From assembly GCF_023343835.1 (NCBI RefSeq), contig NC_064437.1, forward strand, positions 51,968,972 to 52,032,971: a stretch of DNA of 64,000 bases. The letters run 5' to 3'. How positions within the stretch are numbered: position 1 is the stretch's first letter; the number at the start of each line of letters is the position of its first letter. The stretch comes from Lagopus muta (lineage: Eukaryota; Chordata; Aves; Galliformes; Phasianidae). Below, piece by piece: positions 33,739-48,700 of this stretch. The translations under genes were made by a program, and so were the position numbers. Below the pieces are notes generated by a model. It did no database searches and was not told the origin of the DNA. It saw only the letters and a list, made by a program, of their open reading frames with translations.

Positions 33739-36700
33739 CTTGAAAGAAAATATGATAAGAGAAAAAAAAAAAGATGAGTTTCTTTTGCGGTTGACAGAAG
33801 AAAAGCTTAAAGGAAATACAAAGGCATTGAACATTTACTTCTACAGTATCTGTCCTCTTTGTTTGATGTCAAAATGACTGAACTGATTTAATTTGCTAGA
33901 TGGGAAATGCGCTAGCTCTCATTATCTCATTAGATAATATTCTACATACAGCTATAATAATTACCTAAGTTTAGTCCACTTGTGAGCTCCATTTGTCATT
34001 GTGAATCCTCCAGTTTCAAGTTGTTGGACATGCATAGCTAAAACATGGGCTGATGGAATTGTTGGAAGTGTTTTGAATCTTTCTCCTTCCATCAAACACA
34101 AGCTGTCACTTTTTAGAAAGACCTATTGAGAAGATGTACACAGATAAGTAATGTATTACATTGAAAGCTAGTCTTTATAAGAAGTTCTCCACTTCAAATG
34201 CTGAGCACTGCATATCAATTTTTTCATAAATCCCTGTTTACAGCCAAAATTGCATTTTTGAACTTTTCAGTACAGACTACATCCAGAAAACTCCAGTAGA
34301 ATTCTTCAGGAAAAAGTACTTAATTTCATAGCTTGCTTTGAAAAAACTTTCTTGATTTTTAGTCACATGGGATACATTTTTGAGAAAAACTGAGGTGAAA
34401 ATGCAAACCTAGACCAAGACAAAACAGTCCTACAATAATTTAAAATCTCCTTTGTGATTCAAAATATTAATTTTGGCTTTCATCCTGCAGAGGTACTCCT
34501 TTAGTTAGAACTTGAGTCTCCTCAATCCCAAATTAATATTTTATGTTAAAGACTTTATACTATACCTCAACAGCCTTGAGTTCTTCCATTATTTCAGCTA
34601 CTTTTGCAGGTAAAATTTTCCAGGCCTTATAATAAAAGAAAACACATTTTTATTTCCCATATTAATGCCCAAATTTGAACAAGATTATTTTAGGCAAAAA
34701 TAGTTACAACAGAGAGTCCCAAACTTACTGGCAACTGTCGTACAATAAGATTTTCCAAGCCTGCTAGGATTTGCATCGCAGTAGCAAAATTTCTTTGTTC
34801 ATAGCAGGACTTTGCTATGAGAAGAAATTTTGATAACAAGCTCACCTGCATCTGGAAAAAAATAATTAGGATATACCATTTTTTTTTTTCAGCTCATGTG
34901 CATTTAGAAGCTATTAAATTCAGTCATTTGCTAGGAATATGCTTTAACGGTATATTGTCTGAGCTTGGAATTGGAAATAGGCCTAATGATTCCATGGAAT
35001 GAAGTATCCTTGCAAGTCTTGGAAGGTGCTAAGTCCAAGGCTTATTGCTGGTAATTTCTCAGTTCCATTGCTCTTACAAAGCTGAAAAGTCACTAAAAGT
35101 AAACTCCAGGAGGAAAATGAAGACTAACATAATACTTCCCATTGAAATATGCTTACATACAGTACCTGTTACTGGTAATACACATTTAAAAGCTGTCAAA
35201 ACACACTGACTTCATAGGACCAGTCAGTACCACATTGTCTGTTAGAAAAACATATTTAGAATACATTCCACTAGGATTTAAAACATTTGTTTAAAATTTT
35301 CTATCTCATATGTGGTTTGAGAAATATTAAAAATAGGGAAGCTTGTTAAAAACCCAATAAATAATCCAACAGAAACAGCAACAAGGAAATTGAGAGGTTT
35401 AGTGTATGACCTCTGAGAGATAAAATAAATAAATGTGAGCAGATGCAGACTCAGATTTTTCACAGTGGTTAGAAAGAAATCAACTGGTAGCTGCCTAGTA
35501 CAAATAGACACACGTTTACTAAGATATTATTCAGTTTGGAAGCCAAAACACTAATCAAGTTGAACAGATGACTTTCTGCTAAACTATAAAGAAGGCATAT
35601 AAGCAGTATATGCAATTCTGAGATTTCAGTTCATTGCAGTATTCAACTACTGTTTGGTTTTGACAAAAATAGTATCTGCCCAGGCAGAAACCTGATTACA
35701 TATTTCTGAAATGTACCATAAATCTACAAAATAACTGAAAATAAGTAAAAGAGAAGAAGACAGAGATAGTCTCTTTCAGAAACTCCTATCAGAATTGTTG
35801 ACTGTAGTAACTCCACCACTGTTTTGGTCTTTTCTTTCACTGATGCCTTTGTTAAAATCTTTCACCTTTTCTCCTCAGGGGAAGTAAGAAGAACCCCCTT
35901 CTTACTTCCTATCAGGTTTTAAAACCTGCAAAGCCTCCAAAACAGAAGCTCACAATGACAACGAAAAAAGTTGATAACTGCCGATTCATAGGCGCATTTC
36001 AAAAGAGTTCTTGCAGACTCTCTACATAGAGAGTCATACATTAAACATTAATACATATGTATACACATTAACATATAAATATTTCATAATAACACAACAA
36101 AACAACAACAAACCTTAGATGTATGACATGTTACAATTTCAGCAGCAACCCAGGTGCTGACACTGTCTGCGTTTCTTAGTAATTGTATAAGGTACTGGTC
36201 TTGTATACACTTTGATAGAAATAGATTACAGACTTTAAAGGAAACTTCCTCAGTAGAAACGGCTCTATAAAAAGATAGAAGAAAAGACAAAGATAAGTCA
36301 TTCTGACTTTGGGTTTTCAAGGAAAATTCTGATTCTGAAGGAATGATACCAAATTCTAATCATTTACAATAATTTTGCAGTGCTTGTAGGTTTGGCTTTA
36401 TGATGTTTTTTACATAGGGAGCTATGTTACTTTCTCTTGTAATTACAAGATAATCATATATGATTACACAAAACCTACATGCAGTAGACATTTCTGCTTA
36501 TAAAGACATCATCATCTTAATCAAATAAAACAAACTGTTCAGCCAGAAACACAACTAATGAAACAACAGCCAGTAATTTCAGTTTATCTAAAACTAGCTA
36601 CCATTAAAGAAATTGAACCTGATACATTGTGGCTTCACACTGTTACCCCATGTCTGAAGCCCAAATCAGTATAAACCAGCTGATTTAAGCTTTGCCCTTC

Positions 36701-39700
36701 AACAATCCATAAAAAAGGATCCCGTGACATAAAAGTCTACTACAGGCAATGTTTATAACAAGCACTAATTGGAAACCATCTGAATCCACTGAGTATGTGA
36801 GAACTAGAGCATAAATCTAATACAATTGACTCCATGTGACCAGATGAAAACATTAACTACCATTTAGCAAATCATGTTAAATAGGTTGGTGACCATTCTA
36901 GATTTGAACTACTAAAGGAAAATTCTTTTGTACCTGTGAAGACTGATACTTCATCTACCTTACAGTACAAACTGAATGTTGCACAGAGAAGTTGTGGAGT
37001 GTCCATCCACATTCAGAACATTACAGCACACTAACATTAGGCTCTAGCCAGCTTTACTTCAAGAAGCTGGGCTGAACTGCTCTTCCTGGGAGTTCTTTTC
37101 CAACCCCAGCTATTCTGTGATTACAATGATCATCTCTATCACACTTACCCAGACACATTCACACGTTATCAAGCAGACTCTTTCAGTAATGCTGAAATTT
37201 CTTCCCTCAAAATAAAAAATGTCTGAAGCGACCCCCACAGTATAAATCTTCAGAAATAATTTGGTGTAATCCATTTTAGATTTCAAAGAAATCATCTTGA
37301 ATACATGCAGAGGTACATATATATAAACAAACTCTCCTGAATTTCAGAAACTTACGTAGCCAGAACATCTATTTGGTCAAAAGAAAATATGAAATATTTT
37401 AAATATTTCTCTCTTCCTGGATATATTAAAGGTGTAACAACAAGTTATACATGAGTAAAATAGAGGAACAATTAAAATAAAAAACTTACTTCTGTACAGC
37501 AACACATTTATCTTTAACACCAAGTGCTCTTGAATTCAGAAAGTGTACTGGATGACATTTATGAAATAATTCCTAAACAGAAAGAACAAGATGTATCTGT
37601 TTCCAGATCCAGCAATTCTTTTAAAATGTTAGAGGATGAAAATGGCAGATTTATTTTTTTATTCTTCTTTGTTCTCTCTTCAGCAAATTTATCAGATGGA
37701 TCACTGCCTAAGAATAGTATTAGCCCATTCTGCACTTTACTGTAGAGATTGCAAGAGAAAAATGAAGTATTTTATCCAAAGAATAATGAAACAGTGGAAG
37801 CCTACTAAGCTTGAAATGAGGTAGGAAAAGGTAGAGAAAGGAGGCTGAGTATATATCAAGAAGATAGATAAAATTTGTACTTCCAAGTAAGCCTAGTCCT
37901 TTGTACCTGTTGCAGTAATGTCAGCTGACAACAAAGCTGTTGCACACTGTATTCTGTTAAAAGATATGGTCCCACTTCATCTGCTTTAGCAAAGGAGACT
38001 GGGAATTCTTCTGTAAAACTGCTATAGCATGGCTTTGGCAAAACCGATGAAATAGTGTACAGTCGCTCTCTCTGATAATGTGCAATTGGTCCCATACCTT
38101 TGGAAAGTTTCCAGTTAAAGTTCTGTAGAAAAAAATACGTAAAGCTACAACTTCTCTAAAGCCAACATAAGCTCCCCTCGATTTAACCATCTGGAATGTT
38201 TTGTCTGAGAAATACCTTTGTGGAGACAAAACTCTTCAGTTCGCCTTCAAGGCTAGACCTGAATTGATTTATTCATACTTCTATTCTAAGCAAGTATAAT
38301 ATGCAGAACCAGTGAGTCTGAGCAGGAGGCTGCTGGACCTCAACTAACAATCAGTATTTTAAAATTTTCTATGTATTCAAGCTCACAGCTACATAATGGC
38401 ATATATTCCCAAATTTTACACATTATATTCACTTCTTAGGTCTCAGTATTTCTTGTACTTTTTCTTTCATATCAAACAGTGCTTCCCAAATGAATACTCA
38501 TTTTTTTTCATTTTTTTCCCCTTCTTTCAGCTTTCAGTCATTACGATGCAATAACAATAAAATAAATCCATATTTTCCTTGCTTGTCTTGCCTTTCATTG
38601 ACAGAATCCCCAATATAATCCATAGAATTCTGCAACTTTATCAAGAATGTGATTCTAAATTCAACTTGAACACTATTTATACGCTTAATTTTCACGCATC
38701 ATTCTGGTCACTTTGCAGAAAGATCTTTTTTCAGTGGAAGTCTATAGTATATTCCAGCTTCTGAGGTTACCTTTCAGAAGCAGACAATACAAACCAGTTA
38801 ATAGAGCTCAGGTAAGTTTTTGCTACAAATTTTCTAGAGTTCTAGAAAGAAATGCCACATCCCCCAAGACTACTTTCCTGTATTTATAGCCTTACGCATA
38901 TATATAACTAAGTAAGTATTAATGTTTGACAAATAGGAAAAAAAAAAAAGAGGTTTTAAGTATCTATGAGTCACACTCTAGTATCAAGAATAAAGAGTTT
39001 CAACTCCTCTCAAAATTTGGATGATCTGATCTATTATTACTGAAACAGTTGATAAGAGCGTGTTTAAGACTTAAAATAAAACCCATATTTCTATAACTAT
39101 TTGGGCTTCAAAATAAAATTTATTTCAAAATAAAACTGAAAATGGAAGTATACAAATATTTCTAAACCAGGATGTAGACCCTGAGCTGGATATTCTATAT
39201 TTTTAGTCAGAAAACAGTATATGGAAACGTCTTCCGTGCAGTGCAGTCTAAAGACAGGACATACCTTTCTGAACATATCTTCTGAGAGCTTTTTACATAT
39301 GGAGTGTAATGTTTTTCTGTCCTCCTCCTCTTCTTCTTCACCTTTCTCCATACTGGAGCACTGCTGAGAACTTCCACTTTTCCTGGCAGAAGCATCCTCA
39401 AGCAATGACAAAAAGTGCTCACCATACCCATTTAATGGAGCAACCTGTAAACACAAAACAAGCTAATAGAACATCGAACACAATTTCTGATCAATTATAA
39501 GCAAGACAAAAAATACTTATAGGATTCAGGTCTGCACAAAAACAGCAAAACCAGCTGTCAAAAACAGTATTGTCTTTTTTGTACTTTAATTGTAATAAGG
39601 ACAGATCTTTTTTTGTAACACCACCACCATACATAAACCATATATATGTTTTTTTTCTTTATTTGAAGCTTCCATTGAAGTTTCTGCTTTACCTTGGAAG

Positions 39701-42700
39701 CAATAAATTCTTTCAGGGTACATAAAAGGCTCGCATTTGTTGCAAAGTCTACATTGTAGCAGTCTTCAATCCAAGCCTGCAGGATGTAGAAACTGCGGTT
39801 ACATATTTTGGTAAGTGATGAGGAGGGATCCAGGCTTGCACTAGTGAGAAGAAAATAAAAATTATTGCATTAGTATTGATACCCAATTCCAACTTAAAAA
39901 TAAATGCTGGAAAGTCTGTAAGTGATGTAGTATTGACAGGATTATCTTATGCTTCATGTCTCCAGAATTCATGACCCTATGAAACAAAGTTGGCATTGTA
40001 CTTACAACTCAACACTGAACAACTAGGAAAAGTAAGACTCAGAATCCAGAAGATTAAAGAAGATAGCATATTGCCAAATATAGCACTTGCTCCAATTTCA
40101 CTCACATGCCAACAGAATCTTACAAAAACGAACATCAAAAACAGAATTTAATTAAGTAGTTATTTTCAGAAACAGCTATTTGCCATTGGGAGGGCGAGGG
40201 GGAGTGAAGGGGGGAAATCAATTGTGCTTTGATAGTATTTTTCATAGGAAACTACTGTACCTGGATAAAGTGCTGCTAATTCGATCAAGAATAAACTGCA
40301 GAAATTCCTCTTGTGTGCAGAAATAGCGAAACGTGTAGAGAAACTGCTGCACATAGCCTTCTAAAAATGCATTTCTGTGAAGCACAAGAAAAGCTTCAGA
40401 CAAGCAAGAACACAATTTCTTCTCATGCAAAGCAATGGCAAAAATCTTCAAAATATCAATAGCAGAGATTTAAGTCTCTCAAACTCTACAGAAATTTTAG
40501 GTTTGTTTTTGTTCTCTTTTTACACATCAATATTTTAATTGTCCACAGTAATATCATAATTTGATTTTAAAAGAAACTTCTCTATTTTGAATCTTGTGGA
40601 GAACTTTTAACATTTTTATTATAATCAGAAGTTGTATTCAGCAGAAGAGCACATTTAATGCCATTGTTTCAATTATCTCAGTTGATGCCACTTTAAGATT
40701 TCTATTATAAGAGCATAAAAGGTATATATTTTAAACAAGAAAATGGAGACTGATGGAGACTCATGTGGTACTCCATACTATTACTGCTGGGGTACCTTAG
40801 AAGGACACTGTTCTCACCTCAGTTGAGGGTTAAAGGACATATTTTTCCCAACCTTGGCCCTGAGACAAGGTTGCAATCTTTATCAGTTCCAAGGATAGTA
40901 AAGCAGAACCTGTACATTTTCACATCTAGACCACATTAGTAAGAATGTTCAAATTATACGTTTTGAAGAATTATTAAATAACAAAGCCATGTTTCCATGG
41001 CAACTGTTAGAGCTAAACTTCAAATAAGTGGAGGATAAATAAAGATTAAAGTTATTAATTCTCGATTTAGTATCAATTGCTTCAGTTTTAAACAAACTCA
41101 AAGTTAGCAGTTTGGCTTATTTCCTGTAAGATTGTCTTTTGACATTTCTATGCCCATTTCTGCAAATAAACATGCACAGAAATAACACTGAACTATATAC
41201 AAGAAAGGATAATTTATGTAGCGCTGAGTAACCAAGATTTATCACATGCACGGATTTTCTTATTTTTTTTTTAGTAAATATTCTTATTCCCCCTCTCAAT
41301 TAAGGATGCAACTACAAAGCACACTATACCTAGAATATAAATAAGCCATTAAACCAAGTGGTGTCCCAGCCTGCAGAACTTTTATTCCATTGTGATTACT
41401 GCACTTGTGTTTCTCTGTGTTATAGTAAACAAGCATTGATGACTCATCTGTAGGAGCCACATCCATGGTGTCAGTTCTCCCAAAGTGAATGATGGTAGGA
41501 AGTACACTGGATTCCACACCCCATTGTTCTGCATACATTATCTGCTCAGAGAGGCAAAGCCATGTAAAAATAAAACACAAGAAAATAGATGCTTTTTGCA
41601 TTATAGCATAAATGCAAAATACACCCTATTCAATCAAGAGCCAAATAGCATTTTAATTTTTTTTTTTTTTTTTTAAATAATAATGCCAGTATCAACTATC
41701 TTTAATCATTCTCTCATGGTTAATTTGACACTTCAGCACAAACCACTTCACAGCTCATACTCATGACTTAAGTGGCCAAAGACACTGATGCAGTGTTGAA
41801 ATTACAAAAAAAAAAAAAAAAAGCAAAATAAAGTCAGACTTGCCTGCACATACTTCTTCACCAATTCAAGAAACTGCACCCTTGATTTCATCTCTTGTAG
41901 TTGTCCTCTCAACTTGGGCAACATAGATTTAGTTTCAGGACCTTTGAATTGAAAGCACACAAAGTATAAAAACAGCAATTATTCTGATATACAGGGAAAA
42001 ATCCTTAAATGACATACCAGACACCCGACAAAGTGCAAGGTGTTGCAATTGGGTGGATGCAATCCCAGATAAGTATACAGACAAGGAGAAGAACTCATTG
42101 AGAACAGCCCTATGAGAAGGACTAAGTCCTGAAGGACAAGCCATTCTATGATTTTATTTCTGGCAAGTTACTGTAATCTTACCTTTGTTTCTTCTTTCTT
42201 TCTGCAATAGTTTCTGGTAAAACTTCATGGTCTTTCTGTAATTTTTGGTCTCCATCATTAGTAATTGTTCTAGTTCCTATTTAGAGAGAGAAAGGATTCT
42301 ATTCATAAAGGCAAATACAAAGTTCTGGTAGGAAACTGAAGTTTTAGTGGAGTTTTACTGGGAAAAATGAACAACCAAATAGACAAGAATATGATATTAG
42401 TCAAGAAAAAATGCCTTCTACACCTGTGCTTACAGGAAAATTACAGAAAACATCACCTGTTCCCAGAAAAGCATTAGGTACATCATAGTTCTACATGTTA
42501 TGAACTATAGCTGGTGTGTGTGTGATGAGACAGCATTTAAATTTGTCTGAATCCACATATATAAATATGCTTTATGATTGCACTTATCTGGTTATTTTCA
42601 AGAGCATTTTAAAAAAACCCCTGACACTCAGAAGGCATCCAGAACTCAAAGCAATGAGCTCTGAAATCAGTGTACGCCCCAGGAATGCTCTGTTAAGCAA

Positions 42701-45700
42701 TGGACCTGGATTTGCAGGGAGAACTGAATGTCTGACTGAAAGCAATCATTTCCAGATCAGTATGGTGCATTATATTATGCAATCAAGTCAGAGGGCAGTC
42801 AGGAGTGCTACTCTATAAATAAAGGACACATCAATTTTGAAGTTCAGTTTACATATTTTATGTTTATCTGCTTTATATAATTAAGAAAAACAGAAAGCTG
42901 AAATGTCTACTGTTATATAATTTAAGCAGTAAAGTATCTCCTGCTTATCACATATAACAGATCAAGTTTAACGTAAACATTTACTTGTTTGCACATCAAA
43001 GATTTCATTATTTTACCAATCAATGAAAAATGGGCCATCCATGTTGGGTTCAGCTTCTGACTTGTTATGGAACAACTAACATTATGTGTGTCGGGGTTTT
43101 TAAATGCGCTGGCTTTTGCATTTGGGTCCTAAGCTATCATTGACCCAGTTACATGAAACAGCATTTCAAATGGAATAAGTTCACTGAATGCAGAAGACAG
43201 AACTCCCACAAGCAGAGTGATCAGAAAACACATAGCTCAGAGCTAACATTTCAAACAACAGATTGGTAAATAGGTTAGCCTTAATGGGATGGACTTACTA
43301 GAAACTAATTTGAGTTTGTGAAAAATCTGTCACTGTTTTTCACAAAAGCTCAAAAGGTTTAAAACCATGGTTCATTAGCAGTAAGTCACAAAAAGTCCTG
43401 TGGATTTTTAAAACAACTACCATTTACATAGTCACCATATAGAGAATAGTGAAAGCACAGGAAAGCTATTATGAAGATTCTGAATTAGAAACAGCCTGCT
43501 TTTATTTAAAGGTTTGTTTTTATTTCAACAGTTAAAGTGAAAACAAGATGCTGATTAAAAGAACATAATCACACACGCACACACATGCGCACACAAAAGA
43601 AATCAGAAAGAGTGGCTATTTTCTAATGTTTGGAATCTGATGGCTATTTGAGGAAGTGACTTGTCCCTTAAATTACTTAAGTGAGTAGCAGTGAAGTCAG
43701 TAGTCATGTTATAGGTCTAGAATAGAAACATTTTTTGATTCAGCCATACATTCAGTTGTTATTTGATAAAGATCTGCATCCTCTGAAGTGCATTTAACTT
43801 TATGGGATGCTTTTCTATAGAATGTTGTTTAGTCTAGGGAACAAAGTAATCATAGAGTGGCTTTGTTTAAATGGGAAATTTGTAATTTTCAAACTGTTCT
43901 GAAGCATGACTTTTTACATGCTGAAGAGTGGTTCCCTGAAAGTATGTAGAATATTGGCAGAAGGTAAGGAAAAAGAGAAAAGGAATGAGAGAAGGAAAGG
44001 TGCAAGCAGAATATGAAAAACCTTTGCTAGAAACCTTATAGTCACAGGTTGGACTCAGAGAAGTTTGATGGAGACTGACAGGTAACTTCTGAGATCTAGA
44101 GGAAAAACTATGCGGGCAAAGAAGAAAAGGGCAAAGGCTAAGGGAGAAGGCTTGGGGCTGCAGAGAATTGGAAGCAAGCTTATCAGAGTACAGAAAAAAA
44201 GCCAAACTTATTGTGATAGCAGACTGGGATATCCCTCTGGAGAAACAGCCACTTTCATAGCTGAATTCTTGCTGTGCTGCAAGGACTTGAACTGATTTGC
44301 CTGGATGTGTTCTGTATGAAGGAGAGCTAAATCAGCAGCTCCTGGACCAGAGGTGATGGGAGGCAGGTGATATACAGTAGCTTGTGGAAGGAGCAATATA
44401 GATGTGGGGGAAGATGCAAAAAAGTAGGAAAAAAGACTGCAAGTTTTAAAAGAAAACTAAGCAAACCTCAAGCTATTAATGTGATTTTGAATAAAAATCA
44501 AACTTTTCGAAATGTAGATGAACCTTTGCAGAGCTTTAGAACTGCAAAGAACTATGTTTAAAACCTACAGAGTAAAGCATTATTTGTTTTCATAACATCT
44601 GAAAGTGTCATCTTTGACCCATAAATGGCTTGCATTTTGTGCTGCTGCTTCAGGTTTAAATGTGGGAGAATAGGCTTGAGATGGAGCAGTCTACCTTGCA
44701 AGGCAGGCAGAACTTTCCTCCAGCAACTTAAACCATCTTCCTGCTCAAACTATTCACTTATCAGCCTTGCTTCAGTCCCTGTAATCCTCCTGGCCTGAAG
44801 AGTGGATATTTGTTTCCTCTGCTAGATTTTACAAATGAAAATTAGCTACTAAAACAATTATTTTTTGAGCTTCAGCTCCGGCAGAAGACTCCTTGTGCTT
44901 TCACATTGAGTGTATTCTATTTTTTCAGTATTTTGGATCAGATAGTGCAATATTCTCACTAGCATTTATGAATTGTTAAAGATGCCATTTGTTTTCTAAA
45001 TAAAAACTTGAAACATCCATGACTGACGGAGTTTGGAAAAATAGAACAGTTTTATGAAGGTTTTCTTTTCTCACGTTAAGTGCTTAAGGTTAAATTTTGG
45101 TGCAATTGGAGCATTATGATTTAGCATTTTTTTCCAAATATTTTGGGTTTCACAGAATGTTAGTGTTATAGTAATGTCAGCAGAGAGATTGAAGCTGTTG
45201 ATGTAGGGTAGTAAAAGAAAAAATAGATGCGCAATAAGTAGCTGACATTTTAAACTACCGTTGAATTTGCCATAGCAAGGTATTTAAAAAGCATTTTTAA
45301 CAAAAGATTATATGATGGGAAATTTAATATAATATTATTAAAAATATCACATTTTACTCTTACGTAAAATGTAAAGACCTCTTATGTAAATACAGCAGAT
45401 GGAATATTTAAGAGAAGAAAGGGGGTTTAATCTCACTAAAATACAACACAGTCTGTCACACTTTCAACCAGTAAGTAAAGAGATATCTTAATGATTTTAA
45501 ATCAACGTACTCACCACTTTTTTAGCATCTATACTTTGTGATTCATTTGATTTCTGCTTTCCAAGGTTTTTCATGTAACTATGAACTTCTGAATCAAAAC
45601 ATTCAGCTCCATAAAATGCACTGCTCCAACCAGGACTACAGCCATGAAAATCAGGTGGGTTGGGAGGCACAAGGTAGCTGTTTTCAGCTGTCTTTATTAC

Positions 45701-48700
45701 AGTCTCTTCCTCAGGCTCTGCATTTTCTTCTGCAAAGTCTGGACCAATATGGTAGCCATTGGTTTGCAAACACTGTTCATCTTTTCCTATAGGAATAGCA
45801 TTCTGCAGACTTGACTCTTTTTTGAAATTATCTGAGGGCGCCTCATTAAAATTCATTTCAGCTAATGATGTATTTATCATAAGCTCATCCTTCATGTCAA
45901 AGGTAGCTTCTCCTTCTCCTTTAGGGGGAGGTCAGAAAGAAGAAATAATAGTCACGCTGTAATGTATACTTTGTTAAACACTACACTTAGAAAATGCAAT
46001 TATGAGATTACTTATGTCCTCTAACAGTACAACATTCTTCTTTGGGCTTTGTGCTTGCTTTTTCTCAACTACACATTGTAAAATATTGAAGATAAAAAAC
46101 ATTTCAGAACAATCAAGCTTTGGTCCGTAAACTCCTGAAAATTAGAAAATTCATGTAAAACAAGCATTTAAACAAAGCATAATATAGGACTTTCTAAGCA
46201 AAAAAAAAAAAACAAACAAAAAAAACCAAACCAGACCTGTGCACATATCAATAAGAAGCTTAGCTCTTGAGTTCTTTTCCATATATAGGTCTCAAAGCTT
46301 TTATTCCATGCAGAGGGCAAGAGTATTTGACACAGCCAATGGGGACACATGTTAAGCTTTCTACTCCTACAGGACTCATTTCCTTGAGCTACAATGGGAT
46401 TTCTCTATTGTTATAACAGCTACTACCAACCTCAAGGGACTGTGGTGACAGTCAAAAGTTGGAGTGATGCTGACAGGCATTTTTATGTCTGCCACAAGTC
46501 TCCCTTTTCACTTGAGAAATCCTCCAGGGCTTTGATATGCCAGCTTTGGAGTCAAATGGACTCGAATTACTGGTGCAAAGCTGTCACATACCCCAGGGGA
46601 AAGTCTGGCTGTACATTTGCCATCATTCTGAGCCAAAGTAGAAAATCATAACCTAGCAGGGCAGCAGCCAAGAGCAAGCTTTCAAACATAAATTTTGCCA
46701 TAGAAGTTAAGCAACAGCAAGGGGGATAAGCTGATCTCAAAAGAATACCCAATCTAAATTTATTCAAAACAGAAAAGTAAGCAAATTTAAAAACAGATTG
46801 AATAATACGTGCTTTATGTAAGAATTCTTGCAAACATTCTGGAAAGGAGACTAGGGACTACTGACATATGCAAAATTTCATAACATAATTTTACAGAAAT
46901 TTGTAAGTGAGTCTGTGCCTTTTTTTTTTCCTTTCTTTTTTCCAAACTGAAGCTGTTGAGACACTGTGGAGAAAGGTTTTTCTTTCCATGTGTAGTTATG
47001 TATACACATTCTACTATCTTCATTTCTCTCTGTACTTTAAATATGTAACTAAGATATATTACAGAGTAAGGTAATTATTGAGATACGTTGCATAAAACTA
47101 AAGATGTCCAAATATCAATATTGTATAACTACTAAGAACCTTGTAAAGTACTACATGTTGCCCCTGTTGCTCCTGTCATCATCTTTCAGTTTGTGATAGA
47201 TAACCTTAAAAGAAGTACAAAGAGATGCTTTTAGGGTTAACAAGGAAAAAGAAAATCCATTCTGATATTACCACAGAAATTACTGACTGTTCACTTTAGC
47301 AAAACAAAGACCAAGAACAATTCTTTAAATATGATGTGTTTTTATTCTTCTCTAAGAAATGCTATGCTGTTTCTTTAGTATATGTTGGCTATCATAATAA
47401 TATTAAAGACTTCTGCAATAGTAATCAAATACAAGATGCCCATGAATATATCATGTTTTAACAATGGGATTTTCCAGTTCAGTTTCTAATTCAGCTACTG
47501 AAAGAAGGAATGTTTTCTTCAGTCACAAAGTATGATAGGAAAAAAGGCAAAGTCCACTGTGAAGTCCTTCAAACAAAGATTCCATGAGTATAACTTCAAC
47601 AACCGTCCTGAAACTTACAAGGCATTGATAATGTCCAGATTTATTGATAATGTTTGTAAGTGTTAAGGTGAGTGTTTTTCTGAAGACACACTGAAAATAC
47701 CAATCTATGAATTGATAGATTCCCCATGCAAAGAGACACAAATTCCCTTCTCACCCTCTGTGTAATCACTGCTTGCCAAAAAGCTGTCAGATTTCTTCAG
47801 ATCTTGGAATACACCACCACACTTTGAGTCATCTGCCTCAGTTATGCTGAAAATACATGAGGATTGGGGAAATACAATGTTTCATATCCTTAAGGCAAAA
47901 AAGGTGGCAATTAAAAGCTGTTTTCAATGTCAAAGAATATTAAGTATACAAATCCCACTTATAAATTCATTACTGGTTACAGTAGTCTTTGATAAGATTT
48001 TTTTTTAAAGCATTCTATATCTGGATGCTGCAATAAAACAAGAAATATTTTTATTATTTTTTTTTCTGGCAGATACGTAATTGAAGATGAAATTAAATAT
48101 ATGAGAAACTAATTAAGTCAGTGTTTTCTTACTTAACAGGTTTACAAAAGACTGTCAGGAGGAACACTGAATGAAATGAAGTTTAAGTAAAATATTTCTA
48201 GCAACGCTAAATTAATTTCCTTGTTCTTAGGTATGATTGGAACAGTGAGATGTTTCAAAGCAAATTCATTCTTAACCTAATGAGAGTTTGAACTAACGCA
48301 TAAAAAACTGAACTCAAATACAATAATTAAGCTGAACAGTAGGAATAATTTATTTCACTTCTGATTAAACAGCCTATTTCTAACACAGTTCCATATTCAA
48401 CCAGGTTCAATATTTGATCTTCATTATTCAGCTATCCTACAATGGAGTTACAGACAAGCTTAATAGGAAATATCTTCTGCTAAATTATTAAGTACTATTT
48501 GCTTTGGAGAAGGAGACGCAGACAGGGAAATAATCAGATGTCAGAAAACAAGTAAAAACACTTAAAGAGGAGCAGCATATCCTTCCCTATCTCTAGGAAG
48601 TAGGGAGAAAAATATTAAAAGGAATTATAAGAGGAAAAAAGTTGAAAAATACGTACCACAAAGGTGAAACTCTTTCTCCATTTACTACTTGATAAAGATT

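Noticed and set aside
41935-42144. 69-codon - strand frame in a KNDC1 intron
   Set aside because: It is the antisense of a CR1 fragment and only partly overlaps the true exon at 41844-41941.
46000-46140. Possible additional KNDC1 exon
   Set aside because: The exons at 47755-47846 and 45515-45918 already join in phase, and this interval lacks matching splice borders.
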